Shown here in pieces: positions 29,803-38,115 of a DNA stretch of 64,000 bases. The notes under the pieces were generated by a model that did no database searches, was not told where the DNA came from, and worked only from the letters and a program-made list of their open reading frames with translations. The stretch is taken from assembly GCF_900167535.1 (NCBI RefSeq), contig NZ_FUYE01000011.1:62001-126000 (forward strand), given 5' to 3'. The position numbers and the translations under genes are program-made. This DNA comes from Prosthecobacter debontii (lineage in GTDB: Bacteria > Verrucomicrobiota > Verrucomicrobiia > Verrucomicrobiales > Verrucomicrobiaceae). Numbering within the stretch: position 1 is the stretch's first letter; every line of letters starts with the position of its first letter.

Positions 29803-32610
29803 ATGCCCCCCTTTCCTTGTATCCCTTCAGCGACCTATCGCCTCCAATTTCATCAAGGTTTTACCTTTTTGGATGCGAAGAAGATCGTTCCTTATCTGAG
29901 CCAGTTAGGCATCAGTCATCTTTATGCGTCCCCGATCTTTCGAGCTTCGCCCGGAAGTATCCATGGTTATGATATCAGTGATCACAATGAATTGAATCCA
30001 GAGTTGGGCTCACGTGAGGACTTTGATGCTCTATTGCAGGAACTCGAGAAGCATCATCTGAAGCTGATTCTGGATTTTGTGCCTAACCACATGGGTGTTT
30101 CTGAGGCCAGTAACCTTTGGTGGATGAGTGTCCTCGAGGATGGCCCCAGCTCGCCCTATGCACACTGTTTTGACATTGATTGGTCCCCGCTCAAGGTGGA
30201 GATGGAAGGCAAGGTGCTACTGGCGATCCTCGAGGATCAATATGGGAGAGTCCTGGAACGCGGAGAGTTCAGTGTGGTGTTCAATGATGGCTCGCTTTTC
30301 ATCCAGTACGGAGATCGTTATCTGCCCACCGCGCCGCATACCCTGATTCCCATGCTGAAGCGAGTGGTCGATTTGCTGTCTCCTGAGCCGCCGATTGAGT
30401 TGGAAAGCATCATTTACTCAATCGAGCACTTGCCGAGCAATCATGAGACGGATGAGGCGGGCATTCGTGAGAAAGCTCGGGAGAAGCAACTGATCCGTTC
30501 CCGGTTGGCTCGCTTGTATGAGGAGTCCTCAGAGGTGCGTCAGGGCATCCAGACGGCGTTAACCAGTCTCTATGCTCCGGGTGAAGGGGGCGATTATGAT
30601 GCCCTGGATGAGCTGATTCAGGCGCAGTCCTATCGTCTAGCCTACTGGCGCGTGGCGTCCGAAGAAATCAACTATCGTCGGTTCTTCGATGTCAACGATC
30701 TCGCCGCCTTACGCATGCACCAACCTGAGGTATTTGAGGCAACCCACCGGTTGGTGACCGATCTGTTAGCGTCCGAGACGGTGACGGGATTGCGCATTGA
30801 CCACATTGATGGTCTTTCAGATCCGCAAGGGTATCTCGAAAAGCTCCAGGGACTGTATGCGGAGTTGCATGATCAACCTGTGGAGAACAAACCGCTCTAT
30901 TTGCTGGTCGAGAAAATTCTCATTCATGATGAAGGCCTGCGAACTGAGTGGCCCGTGCATGGAACCACAGGCTATGAGTTCGCCACGCAGGCGACCAATG
31001 TCTTGGTGAACGGGCATTCCGCCGTTCGAATGACCAAAAGTTATGAGCGCTTCACCGGCATGAACCGCTCCTTTGCGGACTGCATGTATCAAGGCAAGCT
31101 CTTGGTGATGAGGACCACCATGCCGAGCGAGGTCAACATGCTGGCGCACATGCTGCATCGCCTGTGTCAAACCAATCGATGGTATCGTGACTTTACCCTC
31201 AACGCCTTGGAGGCGGCTCTACGTGAAGTGATTGCCTGCTTTCCGGTTTACCGCAGCTACATCACACCTGGTCAGCCCGTGACTCATGAAGATCATCGCT
31301 TAGTCTTGAGGGCTATTGCAGCGGCACGGCGGCGTAACCCTGACATGGAGCGGACGGTGTTTGAGTTCCTCCGAGATGTTCTATTACCCCCGGCGATGAA
31401 TGCGCATCCGGTGGATGAACCCACCCGTCAAGAGTTCGTGAGACGCTTTCAGCAGTCCACGGGACCCATCATGGCCAAGGGCGTCGAAGACACCGCCTTC
31501 TATGTTTACAATCGGCTGGTCGCCTTGAACGAAGTGGGCGGAGAGCCGGGAAACTTTGGAGCGGATATCGCCACCTTTCACCGGCTGAATGAAGCGCGTG
31601 CTGCTCATTGGCCTGCCTGCATGCTCACGACGTCAACTCATGACACCAAACGCAGTGAGGATGTCAGGGCGAGGATCGCGGTTTTGTCGGAGTTCCCCCA
31701 TGAGTGGGAAAAGGCATTGCGCTTCTGGCAACGCTGCAATCAAAAATATCGAACCGAGATCGAAGGGTTTCCTGCGCCGGATGCCAATGAAGAATCCCTC
31801 TTTTACCAGACTCTCATGGGCTCTTGGCCCCTGCACCCGATGAGCCCCGGAGAAAGGAGGGTTTACATTGAGCGACTCCAACACTACATGGTTAAGGCGC
31901 TCCATGAAGCTAAGGTGAACAGCTCGTGGATTGAGCCTCACAAGGAGTGGGATCAAGCTGTGCGGGATTATGTGGAGAGGGTGCTCACGAATGGCTCCTC
32001 CCGCTTTGAATCCAGTCTGCAAAACTTTGTTCAGCGGGTCGCACAGGCGGGGGCGATCAACAGTCTCACACAGACCGTGCTGAAGCTGACTTCACCCGGT
32101 GTCCCTGACACTTATCAAGGACAAGAGATGTGGGACTTCAGTTTGGTGGACCCGGATAACCGAAGACCCGTGGACTATGCCGTTCGGCAGGCGGCTCTGG
32201 CTGAGGACCTCCCTTCAGTTCAGTCACTGCTCGAAACGTGGCAGGACGGCAAGATCAAACTCTGGGTCACCCATCGGCTGCTGCATCTCCGAAAAGAACT
32301 GCCGGAACTTTTCCTCAATGGGGGTTACGAAGCCTTAATCATCGAAGGTGAATTGAGCGACCATGTGGTCGCTTATCGGCGTCGGCATGGGGAGGTCGTG
32401 GTGGATGTCGTCGTGCCGAGATGGATCGCGGCTATGCGCTCTCCGCCTCTGGGAGACTGTTGGGGGAACACACGGGTCAAGCTAGGAAGCCTTACGGCAT
32501 CCTGGAACGTTTTGACACAAGAGACCTTGGAGCTGGAAGACGGGTATGCGGCTTTGAAGGAAATCTTCAAAGACTTTCCTGTGGCTGTTTTCAGGAGCAG
32601 GCCTCTATAG
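29803..32610 (+). CDS. treY: Malto-oligosyltrehalose synthase
   Basis: A 935-residue GH13 enzyme that converts the reducing-end alpha-1,4 bond of maltodextrins into the alpha,alpha-1,1 bond of trehalose. Diagnostic motifs: the N-terminal ATYRLQFHQGFTF and HGYDISDHNELNP, then GLRIDHIDGL with the nucleophile Asp, VEKILIHDE with the acid/base Glu, and MAKGVEDTAFYVYNRL. Length is a little above the usual 700-850, within range for the family. It is 97 bases after treZ and directly followed by a RidA-family gene. No treX debranching gene occurs in the window. Confidence 0.95.
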   Translation: MPPFPCIPSATYRLQFHQGFTFLDAKKIVPYLSQLGISHLYASPIFRASPGSIHGYDISDHNELNPELGSREDFDALLQELEKHHLKLILDFVPNHMGVSEASNLWWMSVLEDGPSSPYAHCFDIDWSPLKVEMEGKVLLAILEDQYGRVLERGEFSVVFNDGSLFIQYGDRYLPTAPHTLIPMLKRVVDLLSPEPPIELESIIYSIEHLPSNHETDEAGIREKAREKQLIRSRLARLYEESSEVRQGIQTALTSLYAPGEGGDYDALDELIQAQSYRLAYWRVASEEINYRRFFDVNDLAALRMHQPEVFEATHRLVTDLLASETVTGLRIDHIDGLSDPQGYLEKLQGLYAELHDQPVENKPLYLLVEKILIHDEGLRTEWPVHGTTGYEFATQATNVLVNGHSAVRMTKSYERFTGMNRSFADCMYQGKLLVMRTTMPSEVNMLAHMLHRLCQTNRWYRDFTLNALEAALREVIACFPVYRSYITPGQPVTHEDHRLVLRAIAAARRRNPDMERTVFEFLRDVLLPPAMNAHPVDEPTRQEFVRRFQQSTGPIMAKGVEDTAFYVYNRLVALNEVGGEPGNFGADIATFHRLNEARAAHWPACMLTTSTHDTKRSEDVRARIAVLSEFPHEWEKALRFWQRCNQKYRTEIEGFPAPDANEESLFYQTLMGSWPLHPMSPGERRVYIERLQHYMVKALHEAKVNSSWIEPHKEWDQAVRDYVERVLTNGSSRFESSLQNFVQRVAQAGAINSLTQTVLKLTSPGVPDTYQGQEMWDFSLVDPDNRRPVDYAVRQAALAEDLPSVQSLLETWQDGKIKLWVTHRLLHLRKELPELFLNGGYEALIIEGELSDHVVAYRRRHGEVVVDVVVPRWIAAMRSPPLGDCWGNTRVKLGSLTASWNVLTQETLELEDGYAALKEIFKDFPVAVFRSRPL

Positions 32611-32618
32611 TGAAGGTG

Positions 32619-33014
32619 ATGCATCACCCCCTCGTTTCTTATCCCCAAGATCCCGATACACCGGTTTCCCATTTGCCTTTCAGCCCCTGCGTCATGGTCG
32701 GGGAGATGATCTTCGTTTCCGGGCAAGCTTCCGTGGATGAATCTGGCAAGATCGTCAGTGACAGTTTCGAGGGTGAGTTCCGTCGTTCGGTGGAAAATCT
32801 TCGCAAGGTGCTTGCTGCCGCAGGCAGTGATCTGGCGCATGTGGTGCAGACGCGCAATTATGTTCGTGATGCGGAAGACGTGCCGTTGTTTAACCAACTG
32901 TATCGCGAGTATTTTTCAGCGCCTTTTCCCGCGCGAACCACCATCACAAACTGCCTGCCGCCTTCATTGCGTTATGAGATCGAAGCGGTGGCCGTGAAAG
33001 CGAGCCAAAAGTAG
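32619..33014 (+). CDS. RidA family protein
   Basis: A 131-residue protein of the RidA/YjgF/UK114 family, started at ATG 32619, eight bases after the treY stop. Motifs are GEMIFVSGQASVDE near the N-terminus, NLRKVLAAAGSDLAHVVQ in the middle and FPARTTI followed by YEIEAVAV at the end. Archetypal RidA deaminates reactive enamine/imine intermediates. The catalytic Arg is probably the one in PARTTI. The long upstream open frame from 32421 lies inside treY and is not part of the gene. Its presence in a trehalose operon is unexplained. Confidence 0.85.
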   Translation: MHHPLVSYPQDPDTPVSHLPFSPCVMVGEMIFVSGQASVDESGKIVSDSFEGEFRRSVENLRKVLAAAGSDLAHVVQTRNYVRDAEDVPLFNQLYREYFSAPFPARTTITNCLPPSLRYEIEAVAVKASQK

Positions 33015-33214
33015 GACGGGTATGTCCGGTTGGCGAGCGAGAGGAATCGAATGACTCTGTTGCCGGATTCCCCGCCTTTTCAATGAGGGTGTCTTGGTCA
33101 TGTATCATCGAATGCCCCTACATTTCCCAAAGTAGGCGGGTGATTCTGCAACACATCGAAGATGAATGCCAGCTCGCGAGCAGACCAAACCCACCCTACG
33201 AGTTGAAGGTGGTA
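33015..33214. other. Gene-free convergent spacer
   Basis: Two hundred bases between convergent stop codons. I see no convincing gene, terminator hairpin or repeat. An ORF from 33083 on the plus strand lacks family features and runs into the antisense of the next gene. Confidence 0.4.
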
Positions 33215-34396
33215 CTATTTGATTGCTTGTTTGCGAAGTGCCGTTGCGAGTTTCTCACGTTCATCTTGCAGCTGTGCAATTCTGGCTTTGGTTTGATTGA
33301 TGGTTGTTACCATTGCTTCAGGTGTGACTGGCATCGACTTCAACTTCTTCTGCAAGGCACTTAGTATTTTCAGCAACTCAACCCTTCGTTGATCAAGATT
33401 AGCTTTCGCTACGGTCTCGAGAGATGTGGAGTTCGCCAGCTGACCTTCAATGCGAAGCAATTCGTTGGCAGCCTCCTCCGCATCATTTCCACATCCCATG
33501 CGTTGAATCGTTTGATGAATGACTTGCAGTGATTGTTCTTCTCGTTCAATCGCTGCATCGAGTTTCTTGATCGTTGGTAACCACCCCATACTATCCATCC
33601 ATTCGGCACAGCGTTGGGGCCATTGATTGATGGGTTGCTTGTTGTCGCGCATGCCAAACCCATGACCACCTGCGGAGAACAGATGAATTTCGGCGGAGAG
33701 CTTTTTCTTTTTGTATTCGAGGTAGAGTTGAGTGGCGGCGATTGGATTCAATCCATCATCACCTGCACAGACTAAGAACAAGGGAGGTGCATCCGAGGGC
33801 ACGGAGAAGCCTTCTTTAAACCGGCTCGGATCTTGAGGGTCCAAAAAGCCTCCGCCATAAATCATCACACCGAAGTCGGGCCGTTGAGCGCCGGTCTGAT
33901 CACAGGCCAGATAGGCGAGGAGATTGCCTCCTGCGCTGAATCCCAAGACACCGACCCGTTTCGGGTTCAGGTTCCACTCAGCGGAATGTTGGCGAACGAT
34001 TTCCAGGGTCTTTTGCGCGTCTTGCACCGGTCTTGCGTGCGGCGCGGCATCATCCCGAGTCGGGGTGCGGTAGTTGAGCAACACACCGGTGACGCCGAGG
34101 GTGTTCAGCCATTCACACACTTGGCTACCCTCGTGCACGGCAGACAAAAAGGCATAACCTCCTCCAGGAGCCACGATGACACACGTGCCGTTAGGCTTCT
34201 CCGGTCGATAAACCGTGATAGTGGGGGAGGTGATGTTCGTGACCGTACTCTTGCCCGCTTTCTTCTGAATGAATTCCTCTGTGGTCTTGGAGATCGGTGC
34301 CGCTTGGCCAGGAGGTCCATCCGGCCACAGGGTGAGAGTCAGCGGTTCAGCCGCAGAAAGAGACAGGGTAAAAGCCAGAGCAAGGGACCATTTCAT
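33215..34396 (-). CDS. Secreted alpha/beta hydrolase (acetylesterase-like) with C-terminal coiled coil
   Basis: A 393-residue protein started at ATG 34396, where the signal peptide WSLALAFTLSLSAAEP begins; the longer frame to 34492 adds an unlikely leader. Residues about 75-300 are a BD-FAE/acetyl-xylan-esterase-like hydrolase: APGGGYAFL for the oxyanion hole, GFSAGGNLLAYL with the nucleophile Ser, CAGDDGLNP with the Asp and GGHGFGM with the His, so the triad is complete. Residues about 305-393 are a charged heptad-like helical tail not found in typical esterases. It follows the FAD oxidoreductase on the same strand with about 100 bases between, so they may act together on a carbohydrate. Confidence 0.85.
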   Translation of the reverse strand: MKWSLALAFTLSLSAAEPLTLTLWPDGPPGQAAPISKTTEEFIQKKAGKSTVTNITSPTITVYRPEKPNGTCVIVAPGGGYAFLSAVHEGSQVCEWLNTLGVTGVLLNYRTPTRDDAAPHARPVQDAQKTLEIVRQHSAEWNLNPKRVGVLGFSAGGNLLAYLACDQTGAQRPDFGVMIYGGGFLDPQDPSRFKEGFSVPSDAPPLFLVCAGDDGLNPIAATQLYLEYKKKKLSAEIHLFSAGGHGFGMRDNKQPINQWPQRCAEWMDSMGWLPTIKKLDAAIEREEQSLQVIHQTIQRMGCGNDAEEAANELLRIEGQLANSTSLETVAKANLDQRRVELLKILSALQKKLKSMPVTPEAMVTTINQTKARIAQLQDEREKLATALRKQAIK

Positions 34397-34495
34397 GGAG
34401 AGGCAAGAAAACCAAAACGGCGATGTTACCGCCTCTTCTTTCGGCTCCGGGCGCGTTTTGCCCTGGCAGGTCAGCCAGGGCACACGGGGCATGCA

Positions 34496-36520
34496 TCACT
34501 GTTTCAAAAGCTGAACGGCATCAGCTCCGACAATGCCATTCGTATCCTTGTTGCTGATGGTCACCACGGCATCTTGAGAGGCTCTGAAGCTGAAGATCCC
34601 CAGGCTGGTGAAGGTGCCATCGTCAGGCTGTTTCTTCTGATTCACCAGGACGGTGTTGCTGCCCTCGGCGTGTTGAATCGTGACGGGCACATTGCTCGCG
34701 CGATTGGGGGCAGGGGCATAAGAGACGCGGACTTCGTAACGGCCATCTTCAGGGACCTTCAAGCTGTAGATGACGCTCTTCTGACCCTTCTCCGTGTTTT
34801 CATCGTGACGGCTGGCACCATCTACAGGGTTGCCATAGGTGCTACCTGCCCAGTTGCCCACGCGCTCCGCGTCCTGCTCATCCATGATAATTCCTGGAAG
34901 CTTCGCGGAGCGAGGCATGGAAGCAAGTTCGGCCAACTCAAGCACAGCCTCTTGTTCCAGCAGCTTTTTGCGCAAGGCCTGGACATCAATGGCTTGAACC
35001 GAGCTGCCATTTTTCATGGCCATCACTGCGGCGAGACCGGAGGCATGTCCCAGAGCCATGTACACGGGTTCCATACGCAGAGAGCAATAGGCGATGTGGC
35101 TGGCGGAAAGGCAGACGGGGACGAGGAGATTTTCACACTCGGACTGTTTAGGCGTGAGACTCCGATAAGCGATCTGATAAGGCAGGGCAGGGGCATCGGG
35201 GAAACTGCCTTCATCACGCACGGTGCCATCCTCGGCCACGATGCGCTGCACGATGTGGCAGTCGATGACGAAGGAACCCATGCCGACGGAGTCGTCCTTG
35301 AAGATATCGTTTTGGAGATCCTTCTGGATCATTACGTATTCACCGATCATGCGTCTCCCTTCACGGACGTAGAGGGCATAGGGCCAGTAGTCGTTGTCGG
35401 CAAATTCGTCTTTGCACAGCCCCCAGGAGTTGCATTGATCGCGCAGGCTCTGCGGCACACGTTCATCATGACCGAGGAACCACAGCATGCCTTGGATGAA
35501 ATCCACATGATCCTGCCAGATGCGAGCGCGCGTTGTCGCATCGCCATCGGGATACCCGGTATTGGCACCGGGGTAATCGGTGGAAAAAAGACCCTGAGCA
35601 TTGAGGTCATACTTGCCGCTAGACACACTGCCGATGTGAAACAGACGACCGAAGCGAACACCGGGGAAAGTTTGGATCAAACGCAGCAGCAGTTCATATT
35701 TCGCCGGATCATAGGAGGCGGGCTTGGGGAAGGGGATCTTGAGATCGGGACGCTGGGTGACACAGATTCGGAAGTTGTAAGACTGCGTCAGGTTATCGGC
35801 GCTGCCCGGAGCGAGATTGGGAGCTTTGAAGACGCCGTAGATCGGCTGCCCATGGGCATCGAGAGCGGAGATGCTGGCAGGTGTGCCGTGGATGTAACTT
35901 GGTCCGGTGCCTCCGATGCTGGGGCAATCACTCTCCATGACCTCCACCGTGCGTGGTCGGATGGGCATCGGATGGTAACCCGCCAGGGATTCACCGTATT
36001 GGGAACTGCTCTCGCGGCCCACGATGTAGCTCACCTTAGCCGCAGCCATCAGATCCCCCTCGTAGGTGGCGTCGACAAACATTTTGCCTTCATGCGTCGT
36101 GCCATCGGTGGTCGTAAGGTTGGTGATGCGGGCGCCTTCTTTTGTGAGGGTCTTTAAAGCTTGGCCCTTGATCACTTTCACACCTGCTTCTTTCAGCATG
36201 GTTTCAAAGGTGGCGTGGTTCACGCTCGGCTCGGCATACCACATGGGCGTGTCGGATTTCACGGCGGCGGCGCGAGCGAAGAATTCGCGGGGGAAACCGC
36301 CGATGGTTTTTTCCTTGCCCACATCCGTGCGGCAGAGGCCGCCTGTGACCATGCCGCCGATCCAGCGGGTCGGTTCGATGATCGTCACGGAAGCCCCTTC
36401 ACGAGCGGCCACGATGCCTGCACTGATGCCTGCTGGGGTGCCACCATAGATCACGAGGTCGGCAGAATCCGCCAGGGCAGCGGAAGTGAGGCAGAGAAGA
36501 GAAAAAAGCACGGAACGCAT
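34496..36520 (-). CDS. FAD-dependent oxidoreductase with golvesin-like C-terminal domain
   Basis: A 674-residue secreted protein with signal peptide (SVLFSLLCLTSAALA). The first domain is a PF12831-type FAD oxidoreductase: the dinucleotide fold IYGGTPAGISAGIVAAREG, then RWIGGMVTGGL, and a later FVDATYEGDLMAAA. Residues about 550-674 form a golvesin/xanthan-lyase CBD-like beta domain with DGRYEVRVSYAP and GADAVQLL at the end, suggesting attachment to a polysaccharide or cell surface. Common in Verrucomicrobia and Planctomycetes; proposed to oxidise sugars, but the substrate is unknown. It is divergent from a PAS-AraC regulator, 70 bases away. Confidence 0.88.
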   Translation of the reverse strand: MRSVLFSLLCLTSAALADSADLVIYGGTPAGISAGIVAAREGASVTIIEPTRWIGGMVTGGLCRTDVGKEKTIGGFPREFFARAAAVKSDTPMWYAEPSVNHATFETMLKEAGVKVIKGQALKTLTKEGARITNLTTTDGTTHEGKMFVDATYEGDLMAAAKVSYIVGRESSSQYGESLAGYHPMPIRPRTVEVMESDCPSIGGTGPSYIHGTPASISALDAHGQPIYGVFKAPNLAPGSADNLTQSYNFRICVTQRPDLKIPFPKPASYDPAKYELLLRLIQTFPGVRFGRLFHIGSVSSGKYDLNAQGLFSTDYPGANTGYPDGDATTRARIWQDHVDFIQGMLWFLGHDERVPQSLRDQCNSWGLCKDEFADNDYWPYALYVREGRRMIGEYVMIQKDLQNDIFKDDSVGMGSFVIDCHIVQRIVAEDGTVRDEGSFPDAPALPYQIAYRSLTPKQSECENLLVPVCLSASHIAYCSLRMEPVYMALGHASGLAAVMAMKNGSSVQAIDVQALRKKLLEQEAVLELAELASMPRSAKLPGIIMDEQDAERVGNWAGSTYGNPVDGASRHDENTEKGQKSVIYSLKVPEDGRYEVRVSYAPAPNRASNVPVTIQHAEGSNTVLVNQKKQPDDGTFTSLGIFSFRASQDAVVTISNKDTNGIVGADAVQLLKQ

Positions 36521-36590
36521 GATGAAAGGATAACGACATCAATCCGCCCTTGTCTTGTGCGTCACCGCCATCTTTTGTTAAATCTCTGCC
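36521..36590. promoter_or_regulatory. Short divergent promoter region
   Basis: Only 70 bases separate the start of the FAD oxidoreductase from that of the PAS-AraC gene, so their promoters overlap or abut. This tight layout favours direct control of the oxidoreductase by the regulator. No clear operator repeat seen. Confidence 0.4.
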
Positions 36591-37334
36591 ATGAGTCGCC
36601 TTCGCCTTCAGACTGAGTTTTTCGCCCAGATGCAGGATCCGCAGGCTATGCGGAGGATGTTCGATCACCTGCCTGGCGTTTTCTTTTTTGTCAAAGACGC
36701 CGAGGGACGGATGATCACGGCCAACGCGGCTAAGCTGGAGCGCCTGGGTTTGAAACAGGAGAGTGATTTCGTCGGCAAGACCGACGCAGACTTCTTTCCT
36801 CCCGATGTGGCGCTGGCCTTTCGACGAGACGATGAGGAGATCATCCGGACAGGGCGAGCGGTCATCAACCGGCTCGAGCCCTGGTTGGATGAGCAGCGTG
36901 AGCTGGCTTGGTTCATGACCACGAAACTGCCCATCACGGGTCCGCGTGGAAAAATCATCGGCATCATGGGCATGAGCCGCCGTTGTGATGAGCAAGAGAA
37001 CCCCCACGCGGCCCCAGAGGCCTCCGCCGTGGTCGCCTTCATCCGGGCGAACCTGCACCAGAGCCTGACGGCGGCGGACTTGGCTGCCGCCGTCAATCTC
37101 TCCGAACGACAGTTGCATCGGAAACTGCGGGACAGCCTGGGTGCCACGCCCCATGAGTTGATGGTGCGGATTCGCATTCAAGCGGCTGCCGAGGCTTTGA
37201 CTCGAACGTCAGTTCCCATTTCCAACATCGCGCTCGATCACGGTTTCTGCGATCAAAGCGCCTTCACCCAGCAGTTTCGCAAACGCACCGGCATGACGCC
37301 ACGTCAGTTCCGGCAGCGGCATGGGATCGCCTAG
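36591..37334 (+). CDS. PAS domain-containing AraC-family regulator
   Basis: A 247-residue cytoplasmic regulator. Residues about 22-125 are a PAS/PAC sensor: LPGVFFFVKDAEGRM, FVGKTDADFFP and the closing IIGIMGMSRR. Residues about 145-245 are the AraC DNA-binding domain with two helix-turn-helix units, AVNLSERQLHRKLRDSLG and IALDHGFCDQSAFTQQF, ending in GMTPRQFRQRHG. This PAS-AraC layout is frequent in Verrucomicrobia and Planctomycetes next to carbohydrate genes. It probably regulates the divergent oxidoreductase/esterase unit. A strong terminator follows the stop. Confidence 0.9.
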   Translation: MSRLRLQTEFFAQMQDPQAMRRMFDHLPGVFFFVKDAEGRMITANAAKLERLGLKQESDFVGKTDADFFPPDVALAFRRDDEEIIRTGRAVINRLEPWLDEQRELAWFMTTKLPITGPRGKIIGIMGMSRRCDEQENPHAAPEASAVVAFIRANLHQSLTAADLAAAVNLSERQLHRKLRDSLGATPHELMVRIRIQAAAEALTRTSVPISNIALDHGFCDQSAFTQQFRKRTGMTPRQFRQRHGIA

Positions 37335-37344
37335 ACGCAAAAAA

Positions 37345-37378
37345 GGCGGCCGGGGATTCCGGCCGCCTGGGGTCTTTT
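37345..37378 (+). terminator. Rho-independent terminator of the PAS-AraC gene
   Basis: A perfect 9-bp stem, GGCGGCCGG (37345-37353) with CCGGCCGCC (37359-37367), closes a five-base loop 11 bases after the stop codon and is followed by GTCTTTT. It may also act on the converging small lipoprotein gene. Confidence 0.85.
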
Positions 37379-37400
37379 AAACTTCAGCAGGGGGGTGAGT

Positions 37401-37565
37401 TTACAGGTTCACACCCAGGCCGACGTTGGTTTTCACCTTCGTGCTAGAGCTGCGATGATGGGATTTACCGTGAACACCTGCCTTGGCCTTAGCATTGACG
37501 CCAGTGCTGCAGCTGATGGGCGACAGGATGAGACCTGTCATGAGGAGAGTGAGGATGGTTTTCAT
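37401..37565 (-). CDS. Small predicted lipoprotein, 54 aa
   Basis: A short frame from ATG 37565 to TAA at 37401 encodes 54 residues. It begins MKTILTLLMTGLILSPISC, a lipoprotein-type leader with Cys19, then a Lys/His/Ser-rich stretch (KAGVHGKSHHRSSS) and a short ending KVKTNVGLGVNL. It resembles the next gene on the same strand (37613-37906): both share MK-ILTLL at the start and a V-T-V/N-V-L pattern at the end. The 47-base gap suggests one transcript. The plus-strand ORF over the same bases has no such features. Function unknown; probably an envelope stress peptide. Confidence 0.6.
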   Translation of the reverse strand: MKTILTLLMTGLILSPISCSTGVNAKAKAGVHGKSHHRSSSTKVKTNVGLGVNL

Positions 37566-37612
37566 GAGATGAGGCTGTTGAGGGTGAGGTTTTGGGGAGA
37601 AAGGGACGACGG

Positions 37613-37906
37613 TTAACGGAAGAGACTCACGTTAGCGTTGACGCGGGTATCCACACCGCGGCGATAGCGCACAGTGCGGCGGTCGTGGTCATGATCGTGG
37701 CGGTCACGGTCGTAGCGGTCAGAGCTGCGACGATAACGGCTCGAGTAATGGCGGTTATTGTCGTAGCGGCGATCATGGATCACGCGAGTGGAGCTGTAGT
37801 GGGGGTTCCGGTAGGAATAGACCGGAGTTCCATCCACGTAGGTGCTGCAGTTCGACAGAGTGAGTGCGGCAACGGCAGCGCAGAGCAGGGTCAAAATAGA
37901 TTTCAT
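37613..37906 (-). CDS. Small predicted lipoprotein rich in Arg, Tyr, His and Asp
   Basis: A 97-residue protein with a lipoprotein leader, SILTLLCAAVAALTLSNC, Cys20 being the lipidation site. The mature part is very unusual: repeated Arg/Tyr/Asp/His runs such as RRSSDRYDRDRHDHDHDRR, then a hydrophobic ending VDTRVNANVSLF. No known family recognised. The His/Asp run could bind metal. It is followed by a related 54-residue gene and preceded by a hairpin and an AT-rich inverted repeat in its upstream region, which may control it. Confidence 0.75.
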   Translation of the reverse strand: MKSILTLLCAAVAALTLSNCSTYVDGTPVYSYRNPHYSSTRVIHDRRYDNNRHYSSRYRRSSDRYDRDRHDHDHDRRTVRYRRGVDTRVNANVSLFR

Positions 37907-37932
37907 GGCTTCAAAGGGGGTTGAGTGTTTTT

Positions 37933-37957
37933 GAGAGCCACATCGCAGTGCGCTCTC
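37933..37957 (-). promoter_or_regulatory. Hairpin in the 5' region of the small lipoprotein gene
   Basis: GAGAGC (37933-37938) pairs with GCTCTC (37952-37957), and CAC/GTG pairs extend it inward. It sits 27 bases upstream of the lipoprotein start at 37906, so it would be in the mRNA leader on the minus strand. Could tune translation or mRNA stability. Confidence 0.4.
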
Positions 37958-38004
37958 TCCCTCCTTATCAGCGAATGCCGTGCCGCCGCTGGCTTGGCTG
38001 GACT

Positions 38005-38027
38005 AAGTTATTGATATTCAATAAGTT
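38005..38027. promoter_or_regulatory. AT-rich inverted repeat, possible operator/promoter
   Basis: AAGTTATTGA and TCAATAAGTT form a ten-base inverted repeat with one mismatch around TAT, in an AT-rich island (about 38000-38040) unlike the GC-rich surroundings. It lies about 100 bases upstream of the small lipoprotein gene on the minus strand, where a promoter is expected. Confidence 0.4.
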
Positions 38028-38115
38028 AACTAAGATTTTGCGATGGATGCGAGGACGGTAACTATCATGCTTTTTGCACGAAAAGTGTGCAAAGCGGTGA
38101 TCTCGTGCAGGATGC

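Noticed and set aside
32421-32618. Upstream extension of the RidA gene
   Set aside because: It is inside treY in another frame; RidA proteins have about 130 residues, matching ATG 32619.
33083-33364. 93-codon plus-strand ORF
   Set aside because: It overlaps the 3' end of the esterase gene on the other strand and shows no family feature.
33833-36157. 774-codon open frame on the plus strand
   Set aside because: It lies antisense to two recognised minus-strand genes (FAD oxidoreductase and esterase), has a skewed His/Arg/Gly composition and no family motif.
37395-37616. 73-codon plus-strand ORF
   Set aside because: The opposite strand encodes a better product with a lipoprotein leader and a relative next door.
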